15,854 bases of DNA from an uncultured Collinsella sp. (GCA_958427975.1 CAUAEH010000047.1:1-15854), one strand, 5' to 3'. Numbered from the stretch's first letter, positions 1 to 8,112 are shown. Numbers and translations are program-made. The notes: generated from the letters alone by a model not told the origin.

Positions 1-659
1 ACTACAAGCTGCTCGACATCGCCGAGAAGAAGACCACGATGCTCGAGGCCTTCGCAATTGCCGATGGCGTCCTTTCCCAGGGCACCCAGGGCATCACCGA
101 CCTCATCACCGTCCCGGGTATCATCAACCTGGACTTCGCCGATGTTAAGACCATCATGAAGCAGGCCGGTACCGCCATGATGGGTATCGGTACCGCTTCT
201 GGGGATACCCGTGCCGTCGACGCTGCCCAGCAGGCCATCTCCAGTCCGCTGCTCGAGAGCTCCATCGATGGCGCCACGCGTGTCCTGCTTTCCATCGCCG
301 GCTCCAAGGACCTGGGCATTCAGGAGATCAGCGACGCCGCCGACGTTGTCGCCAATGCCGTCGACCCCGAGGCCAACATCATCTTCGGTACCGTTGTTGA
401 CGAGTCCCTGGGCGACCAGGTGCGCATCACCGTTATCGCTACGGGCTTCTCCGACTCCAACGTCAACCGTCAGGACGAGCTCTTCGCTGCTCAGCAGTCC
501 CAGAGCAAGGCCGCTGCTTCCGCTGAGCCGCAGCGCACCGCTCCGGCTGCCAGCCCCGCTCAGGCTGCCCCGACTCGCAACGTCGGCGGTACCGAGCTGC
601 CCAACTTTGGCAACGATCAGTTTGAGCTTCCCGACTTCCTCAAGCGCGGCAGCTTCTAA
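1..659 (+). CDS. ftsZ: Cell division protein FtsZ, C-terminal part (5' end outside window)
   Basis: FtsZ is the tubulin-like GTPase that forms the cytokinetic Z-ring under the membrane at mid-cell. The frame is open from base 3, so the N-terminal GTP-binding half lies off the window. What remains is the end of the GTPase domain and the FtsZ C-terminal domain: ITDLITVPGIINLDFADV, then GTAMMGIGTASGDTRA, then DPEANIIFGTVVDESLGDQV and RITVIATGF, all typical of the family. After about residue 145 of the visible part comes an Ala/Pro/Gln-rich linker of some 50 residues. The protein ends in ELPDFLKRGSF, which matches the conserved C-terminal peptide that binds SepF and other partners. SepF is encoded about 6.4 kb downstream. 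A strong terminator follows, so this looks like the end of its transcript. Confidence 0.97.
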   Translation, partial: YKLLDIAEKKTTMLEAFAIADGVLSQGTQGITDLITVPGIINLDFADVKTIMKQAGTAMMGIGTASGDTRAVDAAQQAISSPLLESSIDGATRVLLSIAGSKDLGIQEISDAADVVANAVDPEANIIFGTVVDESLGDQVRITVIATGFSDSNVNRQDELFAAQQSQSKAAASAEPQRTAPAASPAQAAPTRNVGGTELPNFGNDQFELPDFLKRGSF

Positions 660-685
660 GTCGTTCTTCGCATTGTTTTGCACAG

Positions 686-714
686 GGGCGCGTCCGTATG
701 GATGCGCCCTTTTT
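686..714 (+). terminator. Rho-independent terminator after ftsZ
   Basis: A 10-bp stem (GGGCGCGTCC at 686-695 with GGATGCGCCC at 700-709, one G-T wobble) closes a GTAT loop and is followed directly by TTTTT. It lies 27 bases past the ftsZ stop and separates ftsZ from pgeF-pst. Confidence 0.9.
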
Positions 715-869
715 GTTTCTCGTTTGTAAACGAAAGCCTCCAATCTCCTTACGTTCCCTTTACGTTTGGTCCCTACCGCTGCGGGTATCCTTTTAAAGAA
801 GTATGACAGCCGTATAAACACGGACTGCGCGGCGACGCCGCGGTACTTGTTGTAATAGGAGGCTTTAGT
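715..869 (+). promoter_or_regulatory. Leader and presumed promoter region of the pgeF-pst operon
   Basis: This spacer must carry the promoter for pgeF and perhaps pst, since a terminator stands upstream. The best -10 candidate is TATCCT at 786-791, in the context GGGTATCCTTTT; TATAAA at 813-818 is an alternative. I see no convincing -35. A perfect 6-bp hairpin, CGCGGC (828-833) with GCCGCG (837-842), lies in the leader. An excellent ribosome binding site, AGGAGG at 857-862, stands 7 bases before the ATG at 870. I do not see a PhoB- or PhoP-like direct-repeat box. The exact promoter is uncertain. Confidence 0.4.
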
Positions 870-1670
870 ATGGCAGCACGTGCGGACAACGTTTCGCGTG
901 TCGACCATGATGGAGTTACGTTGGTGGAGGGTTCGACGACCGATGTTCGTTTTGCCTTTACCGAGCGCACCGGCGGTGTTTCCGAAGATGCGTACTCCTC
1001 ACTCAATCTGGGCTCGCATGTAGGCGATGACCCCTTTGCCGTTCAAGAAAATCGTCGTCGAGCGCTCGAAGCCATGGGCGCCGCTGAGTGCGAGCATAAT
1101 CTGCTCGTGCCCAATCAAGTACATGGTGACCACGTCGTGACGGTGACCTCGAACGGTGCCGATGATCTCGAGAACATTCGTGAGCAGATTGCCGAGGGCT
1201 GTGATGCCCTCGTCTGTACGGCCCATGAGGTGCCCGTGATGCTCTGCTTTGCCGATTGTGTTCCCGTGGTGCTGGTGGCTCCCGGCGGCTTTGCCGTGGT
1301 GCATTCTGGCTGGAAGGGCACGATTGCGCGTATTTCCGCCAAAGCCTGCCAGGCGCTTTGTGAGGCAGCTGACTGCACGCCGGAGGACATCTCTGCCTAT
1401 ATTGGGCCCCATATCCTGGGCGACGAGTATGAGGTGTCCCAAGAACTTATGGATCGCTTTGCTGCCGAGTTCTCGTGCATCGATGCTACTGCTTCTCGCA
1501 TGCTCGATCTTTCCGCCGCCATTCGCGAGGCGCTGGTGGATGCCGGTGTCGATGTGAACGGCATTGTGGACACCAAACTTTCCACCGTTCGTCAGAACGA
1601 CCGCTTTTATTCCTACCGCAACGAGGGCGGCACCTGTGGGCGCCATGCTGCGATCGGCGTGATGCTATGA
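870..1670 (+). CDS. pgeF: Peptidoglycan editing factor PgeF (YlmD/YfiH, laccase-domain family)
   Basis: A 266-residue cytoplasmic protein of the YfiH/YlmD family (DUF152, multi-copper polyphenol oxidoreductase fold). Family members remove wrongly incorporated L-serine from the peptidoglycan precursor and in vitro show purine-nucleoside and laccase-like activities. The three metal-binding positions are visible: His85 in NQVHG, Cys130 in CFADCVP and His145 in VVHSGWKG. FTERTGGVS near the start and RNEGGTCGRHAAIG at the end are also typical. The ATG is chosen because AGGAGG lies 7 bases upstream. As ylmD it belongs in the conserved gene run after ftsZ, but here it is followed by pstS, whose ATG overlaps its TGA in an ATGA. 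Translational coupling of the two is therefore likely. Confidence 0.93.
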   Translation: MAARADNVSRVDHDGVTLVEGSTTDVRFAFTERTGGVSEDAYSSLNLGSHVGDDPFAVQENRRRALEAMGAAECEHNLLVPNQVHGDHVVTVTSNGADDLENIREQIAEGCDALVCTAHEVPVMLCFADCVPVVLVAPGGFAVVHSGWKGTIARISAKACQALCEAADCTPEDISAYIGPHILGDEYEVSQELMDRFAAEFSCIDATASRMLDLSAAIREALVDAGVDVNGIVDTKLSTVRQNDRFYSYRNEGGTCGRHAAIGVML

Positions 1671-2503
1671 GAAAGATCGCATCGGTCCTGAGTGCAGCAG
1701 TGCTCACGCTCACGCTGTGCGCCTGCTCCTCGGGATCTTCTACCTCTTCCACCACCGTTGCCGGCTCTACGACGTGCCTTCCCATTGCCGAGATCGCGGC
1801 CGAGGGCTTTAAAGAGGAGACCGGCATCGACGTGCTCGTCTCCGGCCTTGGCTCATCTGCTGGCATCGAAGCTGTTAGCGCCGGCACCGCCGACATCGCT
1901 AGTTCGTCTCGTGGCCTCAATGCCGACGAGCAGGATTTGGGCCTGACCCCGATCGTAATCGCACACGACGGCATTGCAGTCATCGTGAACGACGACAACC
2001 CGGTTGACAATCTCTCGACCGAGCAGCTCCGCGATATTTACGCCGGCAAGATCACCAACTGGAAAGAAGTCGGCGGAGAGGACCTGAAGATTCAGGTTAT
2101 CAACCGCGACGAGGCGTCCGGTACGCGCGAGGCCTTCCGCACTATCGTGATGGACGGCACGCCGTTCGATCGCCGCTCGGCTGTTCTTTCGGGTACGGGT
2201 CAGGTACGCGATGTCGTGTCCCGCTCGCGTGGCGCTATTGGCTACATCTCGCTGGGTTTTGTCGAGAGCCTCAACGCTAAGACCTCGGTCAAGGCCGTTT
2301 CGGTCAACCATGTCGAGGCATCCGAGAAGACGGTCGCAAGTGGCGGCTATCCCATCTCGCGTGACCTTTACTTCTTTGTGAAGGGGACGCCTTCGCAGCA
2401 GGCGCAGGATTACATCGACTATGTGACGTCCGAAAAGATGGACAAGCAGATTCGCGAGGCGGGCTTTATTCCCGTCACCAACGACGGAAAGGGGAGTGAG
2501 TAG
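1667..2503 (+). CDS. pstS: Phosphate ABC transporter, substrate-binding lipoprotein PstS
   Basis: Extracellular phosphate-binding subunit of the high-affinity Pst importer, 278 residues. The N-terminus is a lipoprotein signal: Lys/Arg at residues 2-3, a hydrophobic stretch, then a lipobox LCAC with Cys20 as the lipidated residue, followed by a Ser/Thr-rich tether. Phosphate-binding elements typical of PstS are visible: VAGSTTCLPIAE (residues 31-42), SSSR (79-82), AHDG (100-103) and RDEASGTREAF (147-157). NWKEVGGEDLKIQVINR is also a family hallmark. The start is the ATG of the ATGA overlap with pgeF; longer in-frame versions would begin inside pgeF and hide the signal peptide. No separate ribosome binding site is obvious, which suits translational coupling. 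First gene of pstSCAB. Confidence 0.95.
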   Translation: MRKIASVLSAAVLTLTLCACSSGSSTSSTTVAGSTTCLPIAEIAAEGFKEETGIDVLVSGLGSSAGIEAVSAGTADIASSSRGLNADEQDLGLTPIVIAHDGIAVIVNDDNPVDNLSTEQLRDIYAGKITNWKEVGGEDLKIQVINRDEASGTREAFRTIVMDGTPFDRRSAVLSGTGQVRDVVSRSRGAIGYISLGFVESLNAKTSVKAVSVNHVEASEKTVASGGYPISRDLYFFVKGTPSQQAQDYIDYVTSEKMDKQIREAGFIPVTNDGKGSE

Positions 2504-2504
2504 C

Positions 2505-3428
2505 GTGGAAGCACAGGAAACCCCCCAGATTGAGCAGGAGACCCGGGTGCCCAAAAAGCGTGAGTTGGCGTTGGTGTCGCGCAGCACCTATCTTAAGGAG
2601 AAGGCGCTGCAGTGGATCTTCTTTGCCTGCGCGTTCTTGGCGGTCGTCACCGTCATCCTGATTTTTGTCTTTACCACGTACTCGGCGCTGCCGGTCTTTA
2701 CCGACATCGGCCTGGCGGACTTCTTTAGCTTTACATGGGCACCCTCTGAGGGCCACTACGGCATTATGTCGCTGCTGGCGGGTTCTGGTCTGGTGACTGT
2801 CGGTGCGCTCGCCATGGGTGTGCCCCTGGGTGTGGGCACGGCTGTGTATCTGGTCGAGATCGCCAGCAAGCGCGTGCGCAGGCTCATCAGCCCCGCCGTC
2901 GACCTGCTGGCGGGCATCCCCTCCATCATCTACGGCTTCTTTGGCATGGTCATCATCCGTCCGTTTATCGCGCAGCTGACCGGCGGTCTTGGCTTTGGCG
3001 CGCTGACGGCGTGGTTCGTGCTCGCCATCATGATCGTTCCCACCATCACCACGCTCACCATCGATGCCCTCAATTCCATTCCCATGGGCATTCGCGAGGC
3101 ATCCTATGCCATGGGTGCCACCAAGTGGCAGACCATCTACAAAGTCGTGCTGCCTGCAGCCAAGTTGGGTATCGTCGATGCGATTGTCTTGGGCATGGGT
3201 CGCGCCATCGGTGAGACCATGGCCGTGCTCATGGTCGTGGGCAACGCCCCGGTCATTCCGGATAGCATCTCGAGCCCTATCTCAACGCTCACGAGTCAGA
3301 TCGCGCTCGATATGAGTTATTCCTCGGGCCTGCACCGCTCGGCTCTGTTTGGCATGGGCGTTGTCCTGTTTATCATCTCCGCTGCACTGGTGGGTATCGT
3401 CCGCCTGATTTCCAAGAAGAGGGGGTAG
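2505..3428 (+). CDS. pstC: Phosphate ABC transporter permease PstC
   Basis: Integral-membrane subunit that pairs with PstA to form the phosphate channel of the Pst importer. About 307 residues with a short hydrophilic N-terminus and roughly six membrane segments, the first being WIFFACAFLAVVTVILIFVF. The permease motif of ABC importers that docks on the ATPase is clear: EASYAMGATKWQTIYKVVLP, followed by GRAIGETMAVLMV. LLAGIPSIIYGFFG is typical of PstC. I chose GTG at 2505 because AGGGGAG (2490-2496) stands 8 bases before it. An in-frame GTG at 2496 would add three residues and overlap pstS by 8 bases, but its ribosome binding site would be too close. pstA follows after 3 bases. Confidence 0.94.
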   Translation: MEAQETPQIEQETRVPKKRELALVSRSTYLKEKALQWIFFACAFLAVVTVILIFVFTTYSALPVFTDIGLADFFSFTWAPSEGHYGIMSLLAGSGLVTVGALAMGVPLGVGTAVYLVEIASKRVRRLISPAVDLLAGIPSIIYGFFGMVIIRPFIAQLTGGLGFGALTAWFVLAIMIVPTITTLTIDALNSIPMGIREASYAMGATKWQTIYKVVLPAAKLGIVDAIVLGMGRAIGETMAVLMVVGNAPVIPDSISSPISTLTSQIALDMSYSSGLHRSALFGMGVVLFIISAALVGIVRLISKKRG

Positions 3429-3431
3429 GCT

Positions 3432-4337
3432 ATGTCCGATTCCGTTGACACGACGGTCGATACGACCTCGTCGCGCGAGCGCATCAAGCGTGCCCTTTCC
3501 CATGGCAAGAAGGGCCGCATCAACAAGGACCTCTCCAACAAGATCATGCTCGGCGTGTTTCGCGCCGCGGCCTATATCACCACGCTGGTGCTGATCGCCA
3601 TCATCGCCTACGTGGTCATCAACGGCCTGCCGCATATCTCGCTCGACTTTATCTTTGGCTGGCCGCAGGGCGTCAACGCCGAAGGCGGCATTTGGCCCAC
3701 GATCGTCTCGACCATCTACGTGACGGCGCTCGCCATGCTCATCTGCACGCCGGTTGCCGTCCTGGCTGCGGTCTATCTGGCCGAATATGCCAAGCAGGGC
3801 AAGATTGTCGACATCATTCGCTATGCTGCCGATGCCTTGGCCTCGGTACCCTCCATCGTTATGGGCCTCTTTGGCTACGCCTTGTTTGTCGAGGCTATGG
3901 GTCTGGGCCTTTCGATGGTCTCGGCCGCTTTGGCGCTGGCACTTCTGATGCTCCCCATCGTCATGCGCACCACCGAGGAGGCAATCCGCGCTGTTCCGCG
4001 CTATATCCGTTGGGGTGCGTATGGCCTGGGCGCCACCAAGTGGCAGGTCGTCTCCAAGATCGTGCTTCCTTCGGCTTTTGGCCGCATCGCTACCGGCATC
4101 GTGCTTGCCATCGGCCGCGCCATCGGCGAGACCGCCGTGGTGCTCTACACCATGGGTCAGGCCATCAACCTGCCTATTTCGCCGCTCGATTCCGGTCGTC
4201 CCATGACCGTTCACCTTTATCTGCTTGCCAATGACGGCATCAACATGAACGCAGCCTACGGCACTGCGCTTTTGCTGATGGCGATTATTCTGGCCTTCAA
4301 CCTGTTTGCGCGTTATCTGTCGCGCAAGCGCCGCTAG
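3432..4337 (+). CDS. pstA: Phosphate ABC transporter permease PstA
   Basis: Second membrane subunit of the Pst importer, 301 residues. A hydrophilic N-terminal region of about 45 residues, rich in Thr, Ser, Lys and Arg, precedes the first membrane helix (YITTLVLIAIIAYVVING). The family pattern GGIWPTIVSTIYVTALAM, ASVPSIVMGLFGYALFV and the coupling helix RWGAYGLGATKWQVVSKIVLP followed by AIGRAIGETAVVLYTMG identify PstA rather than PstC. The C-terminus ends in a basic tail, RYLSRKRR. The ATG lies 3 bases after the pstC stop, with GAGGGGG just upstream inside pstC. pstB follows after 12 bases, so the genes are one transcription unit. Confidence 0.95.
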   Translation: MSDSVDTTVDTTSSRERIKRALSHGKKGRINKDLSNKIMLGVFRAAAYITTLVLIAIIAYVVINGLPHISLDFIFGWPQGVNAEGGIWPTIVSTIYVTALAMLICTPVAVLAAVYLAEYAKQGKIVDIIRYAADALASVPSIVMGLFGYALFVEAMGLGLSMVSAALALALLMLPIVMRTTEEAIRAVPRYIRWGAYGLGATKWQVVSKIVLPSAFGRIATGIVLAIGRAIGETAVVLYTMGQAINLPISPLDSGRPMTVHLYLLANDGINMNAAYGTALLLMAIILAFNLFARYLSRKRR

Positions 4338-4349
4338 TTAAGGAGTCCC

Positions 4350-5153
<804 letters not shown>

Positions 5154-5168
5154 TCGGTGCGACTAGTC

Positions 5169-5237
5169 CCAATCTGATCGGACCTGGTCCGGTGCGTATT
5201 CACTGTGCGGGCGGCATGACCGCACCCAACTGATTGG
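5169..5237 (+). promoter_or_regulatory. Possible structured leader in the pstB-phoU spacer
   Basis: Three nested or adjacent helices can be drawn. An outer 6-bp helix pairs CCAATC (5169-5174) with GATTGG (5232-5237). Inside it are a 7-bp hairpin with a three-base loop (5177-5183 with 5187-5193) and a 6-bp hairpin GTGCGG/CCGCAC (5205-5210 with 5220-5225). The outer helix would cover part of the phoU ribosome binding site (TTGGAG around 5234-5239). No T-tract follows, so a terminator is unlikely. The fold is drawn by eye and unproven. Confidence 0.35.
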
Positions 5238-5245
5238 AGTGAACC

Positions 5246-6103
5246 ATGCGTAAACTGTTTTCCCGTCAGCTCATCGAGGCCCGTCACGAGATGCTGAGCA
5301 TCTACGAGGCCGTCGATCTGGCGCTTCACGACGCCGTGAAGGCCTATGTGACCGATGATCGCAAGCTCGCCACCAAGACCAAGAAGCGCACGCTTTCGAT
5401 TGACGCTCGCTGCGCCAACTTGGAGGCCGTGTGCTACAACCTGATCGCTACGCAGTCGCCGGTCGCCTCCGACTTCCGCTTGCTGCAGACGATCATCTAC
5501 GTCGACTTTAACCTGCAGCGCATGACCGATAAGGTTCGCCAGATCTGCCGCGCCACGCGCCACATGGTCAAGGCCGACATCTCGCTGCCCCAGGAACTCG
5601 TCGGTACGGTTGAGGCCGAGGCCGAAGCTGTTTACCAGGTGCTGGGTTCGTCGCTTTCCGCGCTCGTCACCAACGACATGTCCATCATCTGCAACCTGGC
5701 CGTCGAGGACGAGCCGGTGCACGCGGCCTATGAGAAGTTCTTCCGTACTTTCAACCGCATGGACGCGGGCGATTTTATGGACGACGACAGCAACTATGAC
5801 GACCTGCGTCGCGCCATCATGGTCTCGCGCTACCTCGATCGTATCGCCTCGATTTCGATCGATGCCGCCTGCCGTCTGACCTTCCTTTTGACCGGACAGC
5901 GTATGACTGCCGGCGATATCGCCCGTACGGATGAGGATGAGCTTGAGAGCATGCGCGTGCCTTCGGGCGAGGGTGTCATCATGAGGCCCGCCGTGGATGC
6001 GGGCTATGTTGCCAAGGTGCCTGCTAACGAGGTGAGCGAGGGCCTTCGCTACCTGCTCGAGCACCTCGAGGACGAGGACGACACCGAGGATGATGAGGAG
6101 TAG
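5246..6103 (+). CDS. phoU: Phosphate transport system regulator PhoU
   Basis: PhoU is a cytoplasmic all-helical protein that restrains Pst transport and the phosphate two-component system. The first 215 or so residues follow the two-repeat PhoU pattern: MRKLFSRQLIEARHEMLSIYEAVD, RCANLEAVCYNLIATQSPVASDFRLLQT, and the second repeat ending SRYLDRIASISIDAACRLTFLLTG. The protein has 285 residues, longer than the usual 215-240, because of a C-terminal extension that ends in an acidic tail (HLEDEDDTEDDEE). The metal-binding E/DxxxD motifs both look degraded (QRMTD and DRIAS). GGAG stands 6 bases before the ATG. It follows pstB and is followed by a strong terminator, so it ends the pgeF-pst-phoU unit. 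Confidence 0.92.
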   Translation: MRKLFSRQLIEARHEMLSIYEAVDLALHDAVKAYVTDDRKLATKTKKRTLSIDARCANLEAVCYNLIATQSPVASDFRLLQTIIYVDFNLQRMTDKVRQICRATRHMVKADISLPQELVGTVEAEAEAVYQVLGSSLSALVTNDMSIICNLAVEDEPVHAAYEKFFRTFNRMDAGDFMDDDSNYDDLRRAIMVSRYLDRIASISIDAACRLTFLLTGQRMTAGDIARTDEDELESMRVPSGEGVIMRPAVDAGYVAKVPANEVSEGLRYLLEHLEDEDDTEDDEE

Positions 6104-6141
6104 GGCAGCTCCGTTCGTCGAAAGATTGTAAATACCTAAGT

Positions 6142-6175
6142 GAGCGCGGCCTTGCACATGCGAGGCCGCGCTCTT
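6142..6175 (+). terminator. Terminator after phoU
   Basis: A perfect 11-bp stem pairs GAGCGCGGCCT (6142-6152) with AGGCCGCGCTC (6163-6173) around a 10-base loop. The T-tract is weak (CTTGCGTT). It lies 38 bases past the phoU stop and separates the phosphate genes from yggS. Termination may be partial. Confidence 0.7.
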
Positions 6176-6223
6176 GCGTTAGCATGAGACTACTTGTATG
6201 GCTGTTAGCGGAGGCGATTGGCA

Positions 6224-6961
6224 ATGGATAACTATTTGGACTTGATGCGCGCTCGCCGCGAGCAGATTCTGGAGCGTTTTTATGCGGCGCTCGATCGCGC
6301 GGGCCGTCCCCACGATGCCGCGCGCCTGATTGCCGTCTCCAAGACTGTTGGCGTCGATGAGACCGTTGCCGCTATTCAGGCGGGGTATCGCCATTTTGCC
6401 GAGAACCGCCCGCAGGAGCTCGTTCGCAAGCTTGCGGGCCTCGCGGAGCATCCGGAGCTACCCGAGGTGCGCTTCGATATGATCGGCAACCTGCAGACCA
6501 ACAAGATCAATGCGGTTCTGGGCTCGGCCGAGCTGATTCATTCGGTAAGCTCGCTGCATTTGGCTCAGGCTATCTCGAGCCGTGCGGTCCGCAAGATTGA
6601 GGCGGGCGAGCTCTCCGGCCCCCAGCGCGTGCTGCTCGAGGTCAATGTGAGCGGCGAGGAGTCCAAGGGCGGCTTTTCGCCCGACGAGGTTCGAGACGCC
6701 GCGGGTGAGCTTGCGGAGCTTGAGGGAATTTGTGTGCAGGGCCTTATGACTATGGCGCCACGGGGGAATAAGGATGTGGCGCGCCGCACTTTTGCCGGAC
6801 TTCGCGAGCTAAGGGATGAGCTTGAGGCGACGCACTCCGATCTGAGCCTGCCCGAACTTTCCTGCGGCATGAGCGAGGACTTTGAGCCTGCCCTTGAGGA
6901 AGGCTCTACGCTCGTTCGCCTGGGCAGGGTAGTATTTAGCCCGGAGTTTGCAGTAAAATAA
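6224..6961 (+). CDS. yggS: PLP homeostasis protein YggS/YlmE
   Basis: A 245-residue single-domain PLP-binding protein of the YggS/PROSC family. It is fold-type III but lacks the second domain of alanine racemase and helps balance free pyridoxal phosphate and amino acids in the cytoplasm. The PLP lysine is Lys40 in RLIAVSKT. Other marks are HFAENRPQE, FDMIGNLQTNKI, LLEVNVSGEESKGGF, CVQGLMTMAP and the C-terminal phosphate-binding stretch LSCGMSEDFEPALEEGSTLVRLGRVVF. ATG at 6224 is preferred because GGAGG (6210-6214) is 9 bases upstream; an in-frame TTG at 6218 is too close to it. It is the ylmE of the usual ftsZ-ylmD-ylmE-sepF order, but it has been separated from ylmD by the pst genes. Confidence 0.93.
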   Translation: MDNYLDLMRARREQILERFYAALDRAGRPHDAARLIAVSKTVGVDETVAAIQAGYRHFAENRPQELVRKLAGLAEHPELPEVRFDMIGNLQTNKINAVLGSAELIHSVSSLHLAQAISSRAVRKIEAGELSGPQRVLLEVNVSGEESKGGFSPDEVRDAAGELAELEGICVQGLMTMAPRGNKDVARRTFAGLRELRDELEATHSDLSLPELSCGMSEDFEPALEEGSTLVRLGRVVFSPEFAVK

Positions 6962-7021
6962 GGCTCTGAAGTGCGCACTGATTATCAGAGCGCCTGCACT
7001 AAACCGCGAGAGGACACAACC

Positions 7022-7747
7022 ATGGGCTTCCTTGACGAGATTAAAAATAAGATGCACCTGGGCGGCCAGCAGGGTTACGACCAGGGTTATGGTCAGGACG
7101 ACGACTACGGCTACGATGATGGCTATGACGACGGCTACCAGAACAACGGTTACAGCGGTGCCTCGGGCGAGGGCTTCTACACCCAGGATGAGCCGAGCAA
7201 CGGCCTGTTGGGTCAGACGCGCCGCGGCGAGGCCGAGTCGGTGGCCGTGTACACGCGCTCCGGTCAGCTGGTCGGCGACGATTCTCGCCATGCTACGACC
7301 TACAACCCGCCATCGCGCTCGCAGGAGACGGTTGCGGGCGGTTATCGTCCCGGTGCCTACGACACGCCGTCGAGCTACGCCGAGAGCACGCGTGCCCGCG
7401 CTGCTGCCCCCGCGCCTGCTCCCTCACCGAGCGATGCCTCGGCGTATGCGAGCAACATCATCAACGCTACGCCGCAGCTGCCGGCCTATGTCCTGCGCCC
7501 CGAGAGCTATGACGACGTGGAGACCGTGGTGCGCCGCGTGCGCACCAAGCAGCCTGTCGCGCTGATTTTTGTGGGCGTTCGTACCGAGGTCGCCAAGCGC
7601 GTCCTGGACTTCTCTTACGGCTTTGCCTGCGGTCTGGGTGCCACCGTCAAAGAGGTGGGCGATCGCGTGTTTATGGTGCTGCCCGCCGGTTGCGAGGTCA
7701 AGGATTCGGACCTCAAGAAGCTCCGTGCCGACGGCTACCTTAAGTAA
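7022..7747 (+). CDS. sepF: Cell division protein SepF (YlmF)
   Basis: SepF anchors and bundles FtsZ at the membrane in Gram-positive bacteria. The 241-residue product has the expected three parts. An amphipathic N-terminal membrane anchor is MGFLDEIKNKMHLGG. A long low-complexity linker follows (residues 17-150): its first third is rich in Tyr, Gly and Asp (repeats such as YDDGYDDGY), the rest in Ala, Pro and Ser. The conserved SepF core runs from about residue 156 to 225 (VLRPESYDDVETVVRRVRTKQPV to RVFMVLPAGCEV). ATG at 7022 is chosen because AGAGGA stands upstream and the amphipathic helix begins there; an earlier in-frame GTG at 6971 would bury the anchor. yggT follows after 21 bases in the same frame. 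Confidence 0.94.
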   Translation: MGFLDEIKNKMHLGGQQGYDQGYGQDDDYGYDDGYDDGYQNNGYSGASGEGFYTQDEPSNGLLGQTRRGEAESVAVYTRSGQLVGDDSRHATTYNPPSRSQETVAGGYRPGAYDTPSSYAESTRARAAAPAPAPSPSDASAYASNIINATPQLPAYVLRPESYDDVETVVRRVRTKQPVALIFVGVRTEVAKRVLDFSYGFACGLGATVKEVGDRVFMVLPAGCEVKDSDLKKLRADGYLK

Positions 7748-7768
7748 AGACAAGACGAGGAGATTCTC

Positions 7769-8050
7769 ATCAACATTTACACCATTGTCCAGCTGGTCAA
7801 TACGCTGTTCAACTTTTACTCCACGCTCATCGTGGTCTACTGTCTTATGACGTGGATCCCTATGAAGCAGGGTGGATTGCTGCAGGATATCGCCGCTGTT
7901 CTCGATAGCGTGTGCGGCCCGTGGCTCAATTTGTTCCGCCGGTTTATCCCGCCCATGGGCGGCGTCGATTTTTCACCGGTCGTTGCGATTATTGCGTTGC
8001 AGTTGGTGCAGAAGCTGGTTCTGCAACTTCTTATAGGTATACTCATATAA
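7769..8050 (+). CDS. yggT: YggT/YlmG family membrane protein, apparent ATC start
   Basis: A small membrane protein of the YggT (YlmG) family, which travels with sepF and is linked to cell division, membrane or osmotic functions; its biochemical role is not settled. From ATC at 7769 it has 93 residues, the usual family size, with one hydrophobic segment at each end (NTLFNFYSTLIVVYCLMTWIP and the C-terminal VVAIIALQLVQKLVLQLLIGIL) and the conserved middle VCGPWLNLFRRFIPPMGGVDFSPV. GAGGAG (7757-7762) stands 6 bases before this ATC. There is no in-frame ATG, GTG or TTG between the sepF stop and GTG 7832, and that GTG would cut through the first membrane helix. So ATC (or ATT 7763) is the likely start, or the base is a mutation of ATG. 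Confidence 0.85.
   Translation: MNIYTIVQLVNTLFNFYSTLIVVYCLMTWIPMKQGGLLQDIAAVLDSVCGPWLNLFRRFIPPMGGVDFSPVVAIIALQLVQKLVLQLLIGILI
8038..8043 (+). promoter_or_regulatory. Candidate -10 element for divIVA
   Basis: TATACT, one base from the consensus, lies inside the last codons of yggT, about 70 bases before the divIVA ATG. No good -35 can be seen at the right distance, so this is tentative. The leader also holds a small hairpin, GGCGC/GCGCC at 8074-8086. Confidence 0.35.
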
Positions 8051-8112
8051 AACTGGCTTAGTAACTCACGTCGGGCGCAAGGCGCCAAGGCGAAGATAAA
8101 GGAGAACTTGTT

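Noticed and set aside
715..869. PhoB/PhoP box upstream of the pgeF-pst operon
   Set aside because: I looked for direct repeats of CTGTCA- or GTTCA-like units and found none convincing; phosphate control cannot be read from the sequence.
1475..1666. Longer N-terminus of pstS beginning inside pgeF
   Set aside because: It would place 64 Arg/His-rich residues before a clear lipoprotein signal peptide.
3282..4214. Long open frame on the minus strand opposite pstC/pstA
   Set aside because: Its translation is rich in His, Arg, Asp and Gly with no family pattern and it overlaps two certain genes; it is a by-product of GC-rich codon use.
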